Of a stretch of 44,257 nt of DNA, positions 1 through 8,352 are shown piece after piece. A program made the position numbers and the translations under genes. Under the pieces are notes generated by a model, which was not told the origin of the DNA, did no database searches, and saw only the letters and a list, made by a program, of their open reading frames with translations. The stretch lies in the NCBI GenBank assembly GCA_026709535.1, contig JAPOST010000005.1, forward strand, positions 1 to 44,257. Direction: 5' to 3'. The first letter of the stretch is position 1. Every line of letters starts with the position of its first letter. The DNA is from Rhodospirillaceae bacterium. GTDB taxonomy: Bacteria > Pseudomonadota > Alphaproteobacteria > Bin65.

Positions 1-1
1 C

Positions 2-172
2 CCCCCCGAAATCCTGGCGGCCATCAAGGCAGCCTGGAGCAGGGTCGCCGAAGAGGAAAGCGCCGCCGACCTGCTGTTCAGCAAAGTATGGCAGTCGCTG
101 GTCTCGTTCCGTACCGAATACCGTCTTTGGCAAGATCGAAGCTACCGACGCAGAACTGGCCAGCGCCAATAG
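2..172 (+). CDS. TRAP transporter substrate-binding protein (DctP-like), C-terminal fragment
   Basis: The window opens inside this gene; 56 codons are visible, ending in TAG at 170-172. The translation contains AAWSRVAEEESAADLLFSK followed by VWQSLVSFR and YRLWQDRSY. This matches the last helices of DctP-family periplasmic binding proteins, where an Ala-Trp helix is followed by a Phe-rich helix and a Trp near the C-terminus. The family captures organic acids and similar carboxylates for a DctQ/DctM sodium-driven importer. No DctQ or DctM follows in this window; the next clear gene is an oxidoreductase about 340 bases on. The assignment rests on the C-terminal pattern only, so the substrate is unknown, and a related solute-binding family cannot be fully excluded. 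Confidence 0.65.
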   Translation, partial: PPEILAAIKAAWSRVAEEESAADLLFSKVWQSLVSFRTEYRLWQDRSYRRRTGQRQ

Positions 173-515
173 CCAATTTTCATACAATCAGCATTCACCA
201 GCGAAAGACGCGAAGATACGACTTCCACCTGCTCACTCCGGTCAAGCAAACCAGCCTTGCTGTAACGCCGGAAATACGTTGACTGGTTTGTCGATGCAGT
301 TCGTAGTGAAACTTAGTCCTTCATGGCCAGCGGTCAGTTCATTGGCACTCGTAGCAGTCGTGCTTTCAATTGCCGGTTTTGGTCTCATCGAAATCAAGTG
401 ACCGGTGTCGTTACATCAATGAATCCGTGCTTGGGGTGACTTTGAGCAAAGGGTAATGGGTGTCTGCCCGTCGCTAAATACTGCCGTTTTGCAACCAAGA
501 TTGAAACCTGGAGGC
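173..515. other. Gene-poor spacer with one tiny hydrophobic ORF
   Basis: No recognisable gene lies between the TRAP-protein tail and the quinone oxidoreductase. The only thing of note is a 35-codon ORF at 294-401 (+). Its product would be one hydrophobic helix of about 20 residues, running from AVSSLALV to GFGLIEIK. It has no clear ribosome-binding site, so it is a weak candidate for a small membrane protein. No terminator hairpin was evident after the TRAP gene. Confidence 0.4.
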
Positions 516-518
516 ATG

Positions 519-1442
519 ATGAAAGCCGCCTATATCTGCCAGCAAGGAGGCCCTGAGGTCTTCAACTACGGTGATCTACCGAACCCGACAGCGGAGGCCG
601 GACACATCGTTGTCGATATCCATGCGGCTTCCGTTAATGCTGCCGACTGGAAGGTCCGATCCGGCAATTACAACAAGATCACCAAGTTTCCTCACATACT
701 CGGCCGGGATTTTTCCGGAGTAGTCGCAGAAATAGGGGATGGCGTAACTGATCTAGCCGTCGGTGATCCCGTTTTCGGGGTGCTAGAAGCTGGACAGGAA
801 GGCGCCTACGCTGAAAAAGTCTCTGTTCGGGCTGATATCATCGCGCCGAAACCCGCTCATCTAAGCCACCAAGAAGCTGTATCACTGGCGCTTACGGGCT
901 TGACGGCCATTGTGTCTCTGGAAGACTCACTTCGGCTCCAAGCTGGGGAAACTATCCTGATCCAAGGCGGTGCCGGCGGCGTGGCCGGTTTTGCTATCCA
1001 ACTGGCCAAGCACATCGGTGCGACAGTGGTCACGACAGCCAGCAGCGAAAACCATGAGTATGTCGCTGGACTGGGTGCAGACCAGGTGATCGACTACCGT
1101 ACACAAGATTTTGCTGAGATACTGTCCGGCATAGATGCCGTCTTCGAGACGGTGGGCGGTGACATCGCGAGGCGGTCTTTCGATGTGCTACGCCCTGGCG
1201 GGCGGGCGGCTTTCATTGCCTCGGGAAATTCCGCACCGAAACCGCGCAGAAACGATGTAACCGCCTACCGGCCGAGTGTCGGACGCGCCCGACGCATTAT
1301 GGAGCGGGTTGGCGAACTGGTTTCGGTTAGCGCAGTTCGTCTACCGGCTATCCGTGCCTTTCCTTTATCCGCCGCTTCGGAAGCTCACCGAATCAGCGAA
1401 GCGCGGCATTTGCAAGGAAAGCTGGTGCTGAACGTTCATTAA
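519..1442 (+). CDS. Zinc-free NADPH:quinone oxidoreductase (medium-chain dehydrogenase/reductase)
   Basis: The 307-residue product belongs to the quinone-oxidoreductase branch of the MDR superfamily. These are cytosolic NAD(P)H-dependent reductases of quinones or enones. The N-terminal GroES-like domain carries AADWKVRSGNY (residues 41-51) and LGRDFSGVVAEIG (61-73). The Rossmann nucleotide-binding loop is GGAGGVAG (150-157). The cysteine-rich structural-zinc segment of true alcohol dehydrogenases is absent. I chose the ATG at 519 because GGAGG lies at 510-514 and the product then starts MKAAYICQQGG, the usual family beginning. The ATG at 516 is almost equivalent, and the longer in-frame start at 456 adds a non-homologous leader. 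The gene converges on pcaF with a 20-base gap. Substrate not predictable. Confidence 0.88.
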   Translation: MKAAYICQQGGPEVFNYGDLPNPTAEAGHIVVDIHAASVNAADWKVRSGNYNKITKFPHILGRDFSGVVAEIGDGVTDLAVGDPVFGVLEAGQEGAYAEKVSVRADIIAPKPAHLSHQEAVSLALTGLTAIVSLEDSLRLQAGETILIQGGAGGVAGFAIQLAKHIGATVVTTASSENHEYVAGLGADQVIDYRTQDFAEILSGIDAVFETVGGDIARRSFDVLRPGGRAAFIASGNSAPKPRRNDVTAYRPSVGRARRIMERVGELVSVSAVRLPAIRAFPLSAASEAHRISEARHLQGKLVLNVH

Positions 1443-1462
1443 GGCCGGTCTGATACGAAGGC

Positions 1463-2671
1463 TCACTGCAGGCGCTCAATCACCATCGCAATGCCTTGGC
1501 CGACACCAATGCACATCGTGCAGAGGGCATACTTGCCGTTCCGGCGCTGTAGTTCATATGCCGCGGTCATGACCAGGCGGGCACCTGACATTCCTAGAGG
1601 ATGGCCAAGAGCAATGGCTCCACCATTCGGGTTTACATGATCGGCATCGTCGGGCACGCCCAGCAGCCGGAGGACCGCCAAGCCCTGAGCGGCAAAGGCC
1701 TCATTGAGTTCGATCACATCCATGTCGTCGATCTTGAGACCAAGCCGACCCAGAAGCTTTTCCGAAGCCGGCGCCGGACCAATGCCCATAATGCGCGGCG
1801 GTACGCCCGCTGTCGCCATGCCGACAACCTTGGCAATAGGCTTCAGACCATAGTCATTCACTGCTTTGCTCGACGAGATGAACATGGCGCAGGCTCCGTC
1901 ATTAACGCCCGACGCATTGCCGGCAGTCACGGTACCGCCCTCCCTGAACGGAGTCGGTAGACCAGCCAGCTTCTGTACCGTTGTGCCAGCGCGGGGATGT
2001 TCATCCTTGTCGATGATTATGGGATCGCCTTTGCGTTGAGGGACCGCCACCGAGATGATTTCCCGGGCAAGCGCACCACTTTCCTGGGCAGTTACAGCCC
2101 GCGCCTGACTGCGTGCGGCAAAGGCATCCTGATCCTTGCGCGTCACTTGAAATTCCTCAGCCACATTCTCGGCCGTTTCCGGCATCGAGTCGATGCCATA
2201 CTGCGTCTTCATCATCTTGTTGACGAAACGCCAACCTATAGTGGTGTCGTAGATTTCTACCTTGCGGGAAAAGGAAGTTTCCGCCTTGCCCATCACGAAT
2301 GGGGCCCTAGACATGCTCTCCACACCTCCGGCGATCGTCAGTTCTGCCTCGCCAGACTTGATCGCTTGGGCACAGATGCCGACGGCGTTCATTCCGGAAC
2401 CGCAAAGTCGATTTATCGTGGCCCCGGCAACCGTTTCGGGTAATCCGGCCAGCAGTGAACTCATCCGGGCAACATTCCGATTGTCTTCGCCGGCCTGATT
2501 GGCACAGCCATAAATCACGTCATCAATGGCGTCAGCCGGTACAGCCTTGTTCAGCGAGATCAATTCCTTGATCGGAATGGCGCCCAGATCATCGGCGCGA
2601 ATCGCGCTCAGGCTGCCGCCATAGCGGCCGATGGGAGTGCGGACAGGATCGCAGATATAAGCCTCAGACAT
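1463..2671 (-). CDS. pcaF: 3-oxoadipyl-CoA thiolase
   Basis: The 402-residue product is a thiolase that cleaves 3-oxoadipyl-CoA with CoA to succinyl-CoA and acetyl-CoA, the last step of the beta-ketoadipate and phenylacetate routes. The catalytic set is complete: Cys90 in RLCGSGMNAV, His357 in GHPLGMSGAR and Cys387 in CTMCIGVGQG. The segments GCANQAGEDNRNVARM and TTIGWRFVNKMM with SMPETAENVAEEF are typical of PcaF/PaaJ rather than generic AtoB or PhaA. The length fits the family (about 400). The start at 2671 gives the canonical MSEAYICDPVRTP, preceded by a weak purine-rich GAAAGAAAG; an in-frame extension to 2758 looks non-homologous. No other pca or paa gene is in view. A general acetyl-CoA acetyltransferase role remains possible. 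Confidence 0.9.
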   Translation of the reverse strand: MSEAYICDPVRTPIGRYGGSLSAIRADDLGAIPIKELISLNKAVPADAIDDVIYGCANQAGEDNRNVARMSSLLAGLPETVAGATINRLCGSGMNAVGICAQAIKSGEAELTIAGGVESMSRAPFVMGKAETSFSRKVEIYDTTIGWRFVNKMMKTQYGIDSMPETAENVAEEFQVTRKDQDAFAARSQARAVTAQESGALAREIISVAVPQRKGDPIIIDKDEHPRAGTTVQKLAGLPTPFREGGTVTAGNASGVNDGACAMFISSSKAVNDYGLKPIAKVVGMATAGVPPRIMGIGPAPASEKLLGRLGLKIDDMDVIELNEAFAAQGLAVLRLLGVPDDADHVNPNGGAIALGHPLGMSGARLVMTAAYELQRRNGKYALCTMCIGVGQGIAMVIERLQ

Positions 2672-3323
2672 GGTCTTTCTTTCATCAGTGGTTAGGATCT
2701 TCCCAGCTTTGCAAACCGATCGTCCGCAGTATACCTGATGCGCTGGATTAGGTGGCAAGCTGCGAATAGCGCGACACCAACTCCAATGGTTTTGAAGATT
2801 TGATTGAGGTTGTCTCCTTGAGCAGGAGGCCAGCTAGAATGATGCGCCTATTCTTCGCGCGCGTGTTGCCGGGATCCATGTATCAGGCATGCCTACCGGT
2901 TTCAGGCAGCCGAGGGCCTTGCAGTATGTCGGGACATGATTTGGACATTTTTCTGAAATGCCAGGTCTATGCAAGAGACGCTGATCGCACTGGAGCAGGC
3001 CCAAAGGACCGTCGACCGCAAACACAATTTGGACCGTCCAGAGGTCGTTGAGGGGGGCCGGTCAAGACCGACAGAGCCCCAAAATGTGGCGAGCAGCAGA
3101 AAAGAACAGAGTATCCGTCACGCCCCAATGTCTGTGGCGAGTCATTCGGCCAGCACTGCTTACGTCTCCACCGGCCGGATGATTGGCTGCGATTTTTCAA
3201 GGCTCAGGGCGAACAGCTCCTGTGGCCGGTGGCACTGCCATCACCGGCAAGGAATTCTGTAATAGTCAATGCATTTTACGCTATATTCGACATACTATCA
3301 GACCATTGCCGTCGGAATTCCAC
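2672..3323. other. 650-base spacer without a recognisable gene
   Basis: This spacer lies between the divergent pcaF and the small membrane-protein gene. Several short ORFs cross it on both strands, but none has a ribosome-binding site combined with a protein-like composition, and none resembles a family I know. It should hold the promoters of both flanking genes. I could not identify convincing paired -35 and -10 boxes. Confidence 0.5.
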
Positions 3324-3668
3324 ATGGTGCTGCGCTTCACCGGCCTTTTCTTTCGTCTATTGGCCTGGGGGTTTATTGCCTCAGGGGTGGGCCTCTTGTT
3401 CAATGATTTACTGTCGTTAATCCTCGAGAATTTGCCATTCAGGCCAGCACCGTTGGGCAAGCTATGGAGCGACTGGCATCAAGAAAGTCTGCTGTTACTT
3501 CAGCCGGCAATTGAGCGGCATGTTGCGCCTTGGCTGTGGTCCGACGTGATCCAGCCCGTGTTGCAAACACCAGCCTTTGTAGTATTCCTGATCATCGGCT
3601 TGATCTTGTGGCTGTTCACTGCTCGCTGGCGGAACAGAAAAGAACTTGAGCCGAGGGACCATGGGTAA
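3324..3668 (+). CDS. Small two-helix membrane protein, unknown function
   Basis: The 114-residue product has hydrophobic helices at about 5-27 and 84-101, ending in the basic anchor RWRNRKELEPRDHG. Between them lies a soluble segment with PLGKLWSDWHQESLLLLQ, PAIERHVAP and LWSDVIQPVLQTP. The organised two-helix architecture and the Trp/Pro-spaced central segment suggest a real protein. I associate similar patterns with uncharacterised alphaproteobacterial membrane proteins, but that is from memory. The ATG at 3324 was chosen because it begins just before the first helix; the upstream in-frame extension to 3183 is not hydrophobic or protein-like. The gene stands alone, with lepA converging from the other side across 350 bases. 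No function is assigned. Confidence 0.6.
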   Translation: MVLRFTGLFFRLLAWGFIASGVGLLFNDLLSLILENLPFRPAPLGKLWSDWHQESLLLLQPAIERHVAPWLWSDVIQPVLQTPAFVVFLIIGLILWLFTARWRNRKELEPRDHG

Positions 3669-4022
3669 ATGGGGCACTTGGCTGACCCTCAACCTGTCTG
3701 GAGATTGATACGCGTCGCAAATTCGATCTCCGGAAACCGTGATCGCGGAGCGTGGAGGTCACCCAATCCGTCATTATCCCGATCGAAGCTTGGCTCGAAA
3801 CCGCCCTACGCTTACCGTATTAACCGGGATTAATCTGGTTTTCGCAGATCTTGATGTGTGCTCACTGTGCTGGATGCGTTGCTGCACTGTACCCGGCAGA
3901 CGCTCTGCCTATCCCTGCGGCATTGCCGCGTTCTCACTGCGCGGCAGTGGAGCGCTCCTGAAGAACATTCCGATAAAGCACGATAGCCAAAACCAACCGG
4001 GAAGACCAATCTCGGATAACAG
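3669..4022. other. 350-base convergent spacer, nothing recognised
   Basis: This lies between the ends of the small membrane-protein gene (+) and lepA (-). ORFs on both strands here lack ribosome-binding sites and family features. I looked for a bidirectional terminator and saw only short imperfect palindromes without a T-tract. Confidence 0.45.
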
Positions 4023-5837
4023 TTAGTCTTTTCCCATACGCAGCGCATCGACGAAGGCGCTCTGTGGAATATCGACCTTTCCGAACTGGCGCATTTTTTT
4101 CTTGCCAGCCTTCTGCTTTTCCAGAAGCTTACGCTTTCGCGTAATATCGCCGCCGTAACATTTGGCAGTCACATCCTTACGCAGCGCGGAAATGGTTTCT
4201 CGAGCAATGACCTTTCCGCCGATTGCCGCCTGGATCGGAATCTTGAACAGCTGGCGGGGTATCAGTTCCTTCAAGCGGCCACAGATTGCCCGACCGCGGT
4301 ATTCTGCCGATTCTCGCGGCACGATCGTGGATAGCGCATCCACCGATTCGCCATTCACCAGGATCTGTACTCTCACCAGATCGCCTCTGCTGTATTCGTC
4401 CATCTGGTAGTCAAAGCTGGCATAGCCCCGGGTGACAGACTTCAACCGGTCATAAAAATCGTAGACCACTTCATTGAGCGGGAGTCGGTATACCAGCATG
4501 GCCCTGCTGCCCGCATAAGTAAGATCAATCTGCTCACCGCGCCGCTCGGTACACAGCGCCAACACAGCACCCAAAAACTCGTCCGGCACCAAGATGGTGG
4601 CTCGGATCCAAGGCTCTTCAATCTCCGTAATCTGCGTAACATCCGGCATATCAACCGGATTGTGCATTTCCATCATCGTACCGTCGGTCATGTGCAGCCT
4701 GTAGACCACACTAGGCGACGTGGTAATCAGGTCCAGGTCGAACTCGCGGGCGAGACGTTCCTGTACGATTTCCAGATGTAACAATCCCAGGAACCCGCAG
4801 CGGAACCCATAGCCCAGCGCCGCCGAGTTTTCCGGCTCGTAGTGGAAGCTGGAGTCGTTCAACGCCAGCTTCTGCAAAGAATCGCGCAGATGTTCGAAAT
4901 CACCATTATCGACAGGGAACATACCGCAGAAAACGACCGGCAGGCTGGGTTGGAACCCCGGGAGCGGTTCAGGCGTAGGGTTGCGTTCGTCAGTGATCGT
5001 ATCGCCGACTTTACAGCTGGCGACAGCCTTGATGCCGGCAGTGATGAAACCGATTTCACCAGGACCAAGTTCGTTGACTTGTTGGCGCTTGGGCGTGAAC
5101 ACGCCGACGCGGTCAACCTCGTAAACGTCCCCTGTCGCCATCATGCGTAGTTTCTGACCCCTTTGCAGTTTGCCGTCGCGTACCCGAACCAAGATAATGA
5201 CACCAAGATAGGGATCGTACCAACTGTCCACCAGCAGGGCCTTCAAGGGCGCATCCGGGTCGCCGACTGGAGGTAAAACATGGTCGACCAGCGCCGTCAG
5301 CACTTTTTCGATGCCGAGGCCGGTCTTGGCCGAGGCCGGGATGGCGCCACTGGCATCCAGACCAATGACGTCTTCGATCTGCTGCTGGACCCGCTTCGGC
5401 TCGGCTGCCGGCAAATCGATCTTGTTGAGGACCGGGATGATTTCGAGATCGGCTTCAATCGCGAGATAGACGTTGGCGAGCGTCTGCGCCTCGACTCCCT
5501 GAGAAGCGTCCACCACCAGCAACGCGCCTTCACAGGCGGCAAGCGATCGACTGACTTCATAAGAGAAATCGACATGGCCTGGCGTATCCATCAGATTCAA
5601 GAAATAGGTCTCGCCGTCGGGTTTTTTCCATTTTAGACGGACGGTTTGCGCCTTGATCGTGATACCGCGTTCACGCTCCAGATCCATGGTGTCAAGGACC
5701 TGCTCTTTCATCTCGCGGTTGGTCAGCCCGCCAGTGTACTGAATCAGCCGATCCGCCAAGGTGGACTTGCCATGATCGATATGCGCGATGATCGAAAAAT
5801 TTCGGATATGTGCGAGATCTGGAGGGAAATCAGTCAT
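4023..5837 (-). CDS. lepA: Elongation factor 4 (ribosomal back-translocase GTPase)
   Basis: The 604-residue product is EF4/LepA, a GTPase that binds the ribosome and influences translocation under stress. The G1 motif AHIDHGKST is at residues 18-26, G3 DTPGHVDF starts at residue 84 with the catalytic His88, and NKID is at 138-141. The C-terminal LepA-specific region ends in the basic stretch [19 protein letters not shown], which is diagnostic for LepA against EF-G. Length matches the family (about 600). I set the start at 5837, giving [14 protein letters not shown]; the longer frame up to 6068 adds a leader with no family resemblance. GGAG is present a little upstream. It is often cotranscribed with lepB, which is not seen here. 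Divergent from ubiE across a long spacer. Confidence 0.96.
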   Translation of the reverse strand: MTDFPPDLAHIRNFSIIAHIDHGKSTLADRLIQYTGGLTNREMKEQVLDTMDLERERGITIKAQTVRLKWKKPDGETYFLNLMDTPGHVDFSYEVSRSLAACEGALLVVDASQGVEAQTLANVYLAIEADLEIIPVLNKIDLPAAEPKRVQQQIEDVIGLDASGAIPASAKTGLGIEKVLTALVDHVLPPVGDPDAPLKALLVDSWYDPYLGVIILVRVRDGKLQRGQKLRMMATGDVYEVDRVGVFTPKRQQVNELGPGEIGFITAGIKAVASCKVGDTITDERNPTPEPLPGFQPSLPVVFCGMFPVDNGDFEHLRDSLQKLALNDSSFHYEPENSAALGYGFRCGFLGLLHLEIVQERLAREFDLDLITTSPSVVYRLHMTDGTMMEMHNPVDMPDVTQITEIEEPWIRATILVPDEFLGAVLALCTERRGEQIDLTYAGSRAMLVYRLPLNEVVYDFYDRLKSVTRGYASFDYQMDEYSRGDLVRVQILVNGESVDALSTIVPRESAEYRGRAICGRLKELIPRQLFKIPIQAAIGGKVIARETISALRKDVTAKCYGGDITRKRKLLEKQKAGKKKMRQFGKVDIPQSAFVDALRMGKD

Positions 5838-6792
5838 TCTGGATGCGCAAAACTCCGGAAGCCGGGTTCTGCCGACGATGGTGGAAATTGTCATGATGCA
5901 ACAGGCCGGAGGTAGCACCGGAGTCGGCCCGCGCCAATACTGCAAAAGCGCATTCTTTTGATGAAAACCCAACCGAGTCGAGGGTTGCCATGAAATGGCT
6001 GTCAGGAAAGCAATTGTCCACATATCGTGAGGGTACTTGGAGGCGGGCCAACCATATGGAGACGACACCGCCCAACAGCGCTACTGGCACAGCTTCAGTT
6101 GAAATACTCAGGCAAGGGAAGCACCCAATGGACACGCTCAGCCTTAGGGCGCTGTTTATCCGGATCAACAAATCTCCGTAAACGAACACCTAGCCCGCAG
6201 CGGCATGCGCGGCGACACAGCAGTTCAAGAAATACCTGCCCGCCCGGTCAACTATTCCTCAACAAAACCGCATGGAGACAAACACCGCGTCAACGCCTAT
6301 CAGAAATACGTTTCCAGCTAGTGCCAGCAGGGTTCCCAGTTATGGGTTTTGCAAACCAAACTAAGCCGCGGCTGCCGCAGGTGTATTATAACACGGTATC
6401 AGCCCCTTCTCCCATTCGGCTGTGGCTGCAATGTTGATGAAGCAAGGTTCGCCGTTCAGTATCTTGGGCACTCGATACTACTCTGCGTCTTGGCAATCTT
6501 CCGATTGGAGCCCAATTCATGTAGTTGTCGAGTTGTCGCCCATAGGCGGTCGGCGTATTACTCGCGACCGCGATGACATAGCTAATCTTGGGTTCTGCAG
6601 TATACAGGAGGGCTGTAACATAATCTCGTTTCATCTCCTGTTCAGCCACATTTGCACTGCAAGCCCCATGGCCAACTATCCTGTACAAGTTGGCGCAGAA
6701 ACCTTGACCATAAATCAACGCTCTATGGGCAATCGGTTCTTGCAGTTCCATAGCCAACGGTGGCTTGAGTGGCACACGTCTGTCGGTGGAAC
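5838..6792. other. 0.95-kb gene-free region between lepA and ubiE
   Basis: This spacer separates two divergent housekeeping genes and is far longer than promoters need. Overlapping ORFs of 60-137 codons run on both strands, but none has a convincing start or family motif. In many alphaproteobacteria I would expect mutM beside ubiE; I searched the minus strand next to ubiE for its PELPEVE start and found nothing. Composition is more AT-rich and less structured than in the genes. It may be the remains of a lost gene. No tRNA-like T-loop was seen. Confidence 0.5.
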
Positions 6793-7551
6793 ATGACACG
6801 AGCAGAGAACAGCGACGGCGATACCACCGATTTCGGCTTCCGCACCGTGGCGGTCAAAAAGAAGCAAGACCTGGTGCGCAACGTGTTTGACAGCGTGGCG
6901 TCCCGCTATGATCTGATGAACGATCTGATGTCCGGCGGGCTACACCGATTGTGGAAGCGCGACTTCGTCGCGGCGCTACGCCCCACATCGGACAAAGCCT
7001 TATTGGATGTTGCAGGTGGTACTGGCGATATTGCGTTCCTGTGGGGTAATAAAGGCGGTGGTCCGGCGATCGTATGCGATATCAGCGCCGAAATGCTGAT
7101 GGTTGGTCGTGATCGGGCTATCGATCGTGCCAAACTCAGGGGGATAGACTGGGTCTGCAGCAACGCTGAGCAATTGCCGTTGCCTGATCGTAGCATGGAT
7201 GTGGTGACAATTGCATTCGGTTTGCGTAACGTCACCGACAAGCTGGCAGTCTTGACCGAGATGCGCCGCATCCTGAAATCTGGCGGGAAGTTTCAGTGTC
7301 TCGAATTCGGCGCGGTCTCAGTTCCGCTCTTGGGGAAACTGTACGATCGATACTCCTTCAGCATGCTGCCAAAGCTTGGCGCGGTCGTAGGCCGAGACCG
7401 GGAAAGCTACCAATATCTGGTCGAGAGTATTCGAACGTTTCCACCACAACCTGTTTGCGCCGCCATGATGCGGGATGCCGGGTTCGCTCAAGTATCTTGG
7501 CGCGACATGACCGGCGGTGTGGTAGCGCTGTACTCTGGGTGGCGAATATAG
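6793..7551 (+). CDS. ubiE: Ubiquinone/menaquinone biosynthesis C-methyltransferase
   Basis: The 252-residue product is the SAM-dependent methyltransferase that C-methylates the benzoquinone ring during ubiquinone synthesis (also demethylmenaquinone where present). Motif I is LDVAGGTGDIAF (residues 71-82). UbiE-specific features are VFDSVASRYDLMNDLMSGG (31-49) and FGLRNVTDK (142-150). The ATG at 6793 was chosen because the family usually starts a little before this DUF-like N-terminal helix, and GGTGGA precedes it closely; an in-frame ATG at 6769 would add eight residues. In most alphaproteobacteria ubiB follows at once. Here 800 bases with an insertion-sequence relic intervene, so ubiB probably needs its own promoter. 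Confidence 0.95.
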   Translation: MTRAENSDGDTTDFGFRTVAVKKKQDLVRNVFDSVASRYDLMNDLMSGGLHRLWKRDFVAALRPTSDKALLDVAGGTGDIAFLWGNKGGGPAIVCDISAEMLMVGRDRAIDRAKLRGIDWVCSNAEQLPLPDRSMDVVTIAFGLRNVTDKLAVLTEMRRILKSGGKFQCLEFGAVSVPLLGKLYDRYSFSMLPKLGAVVGRDRESYQYLVESIRTFPPQPVCAAMMRDAGFAQVSWRDMTGGVVALYSGWRI

Positions 7552-8352
7552 AGCGTGGTGATTTTATTCGGAAGCGTATCGTGGGTTTGGAAAGCCATTT
7601 TCGCATTCAGGGGGTGATGACCTGCCCTGAGAAAAGTGGTCCGGTCTGATTGAGATGGTCTGGCTTGTTATTGCCCTTTAACAAGGAGGCAGGAATGAGC
7701 CGCAAACATTCCCCTCCGGAACAGATCATCGGAATGCTCAGGGAGGCGGAGGTTTGCCTGTCCTGGGGCGCGACGGTGGGCATGATTTTCCGGTCTCCGG
7801 GGGTCTTGGGGTAGAGTTACTACCGCTGGCGCCGTGAGTACGGTGGCTTGAAGGAGCTGGCGAAGGTGACAGTCCGGCTCGACGCCAGCCGAGCGGATTG
7901 CCGAGACCGTTTCTCCGTTGAATGGGTTGACATGATCGTCCCGTCAACCGGGCGCGCTGCGGCGTTTGCAGGCAGGGTTGCTCTGCGGTTTCCGGGCGCA
8001 CCGGGCCCGGCGCATGTTGCAGCCGGCGACGGCGGCGAAGATGCGGGCCGTGTTCCTGTCTCGGGACCGGCTCTTGGCGCAGCGCAGCCCACCTCGTCAG
8101 GCAGTTCTAGAAAACATCACTGTCCCGCGAAACGACAGGTCCTGAATACCACCATACCACAGGCCTGTCCCCGCCCGAGGGTGGGGTTTCGGGCGAGCAT
8201 GCGCCGGAAGACGGCGATGGCGCGGTCGAGCAGCACGATGCCGGTGCGCACGCTCACCCCCGGCTATTCAAGCAGAAAGTCTGCGGTAAATTTTTGCGCA
8301 GCTACATTATGTGTACCTTAAGAAGTCGCTGAATCCAGCATAGACTGCATTA
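7552..8352. other. ubiE-ubiB spacer containing decayed mobile DNA
   Basis: This 800-base spacer includes an IS3-type orfA relic (7695-7893), annotated separately. TGACCTGCCC at 7618-7627 is a candidate left terminal repeat, but no matching right end was found before ubiB. The part from about 7900 to 8300 is strongly GC-rich with ORF fragments in several frames on both strands, as in broken transposase genes, but I could not name a family there. No intact gene is present. Confidence 0.5.
7695..7893 (+). pseudogene. IS3-family transposase OrfA, degenerate fragment
   Basis: A good ribosome-binding site (AGGAGG at 7683-7688) precedes an ATG at 7695. The reading frame gives MSRKHSPPEQIIGMLREAE, the classic N-terminus of IS3-family OrfA, a helix-turn-helix protein that binds the element's ends. 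An in-frame TAG at 7812-7814 interrupts it. The frame continues as SYYRWRREYGGLKELA, the family's conserved Tyr-Trp-Arg / Tyr-Gly-Gly stretch, and then decays. The downstream integrase gene (OrfB with a DDE triad) is not recognisable. The element is therefore dead. Its presence explains part of the unusual distance between ubiE and ubiB. Confidence 0.75.

Noticed and set aside
6386-6799. 137-codon minus-strand ORF beside ubiE, considered as mutM
   Set aside because: It lacks the PELPEVE start and the zinc-finger end of formamidopyrimidine-DNA glycosylase and has no ribosome-binding site.
7900-8300. Second named transposase in the ubiE-ubiB spacer
   Set aside because: The GC-rich ORF fragments on both strands look like debris, but none matched a transposase motif I could name, so no family is claimed.
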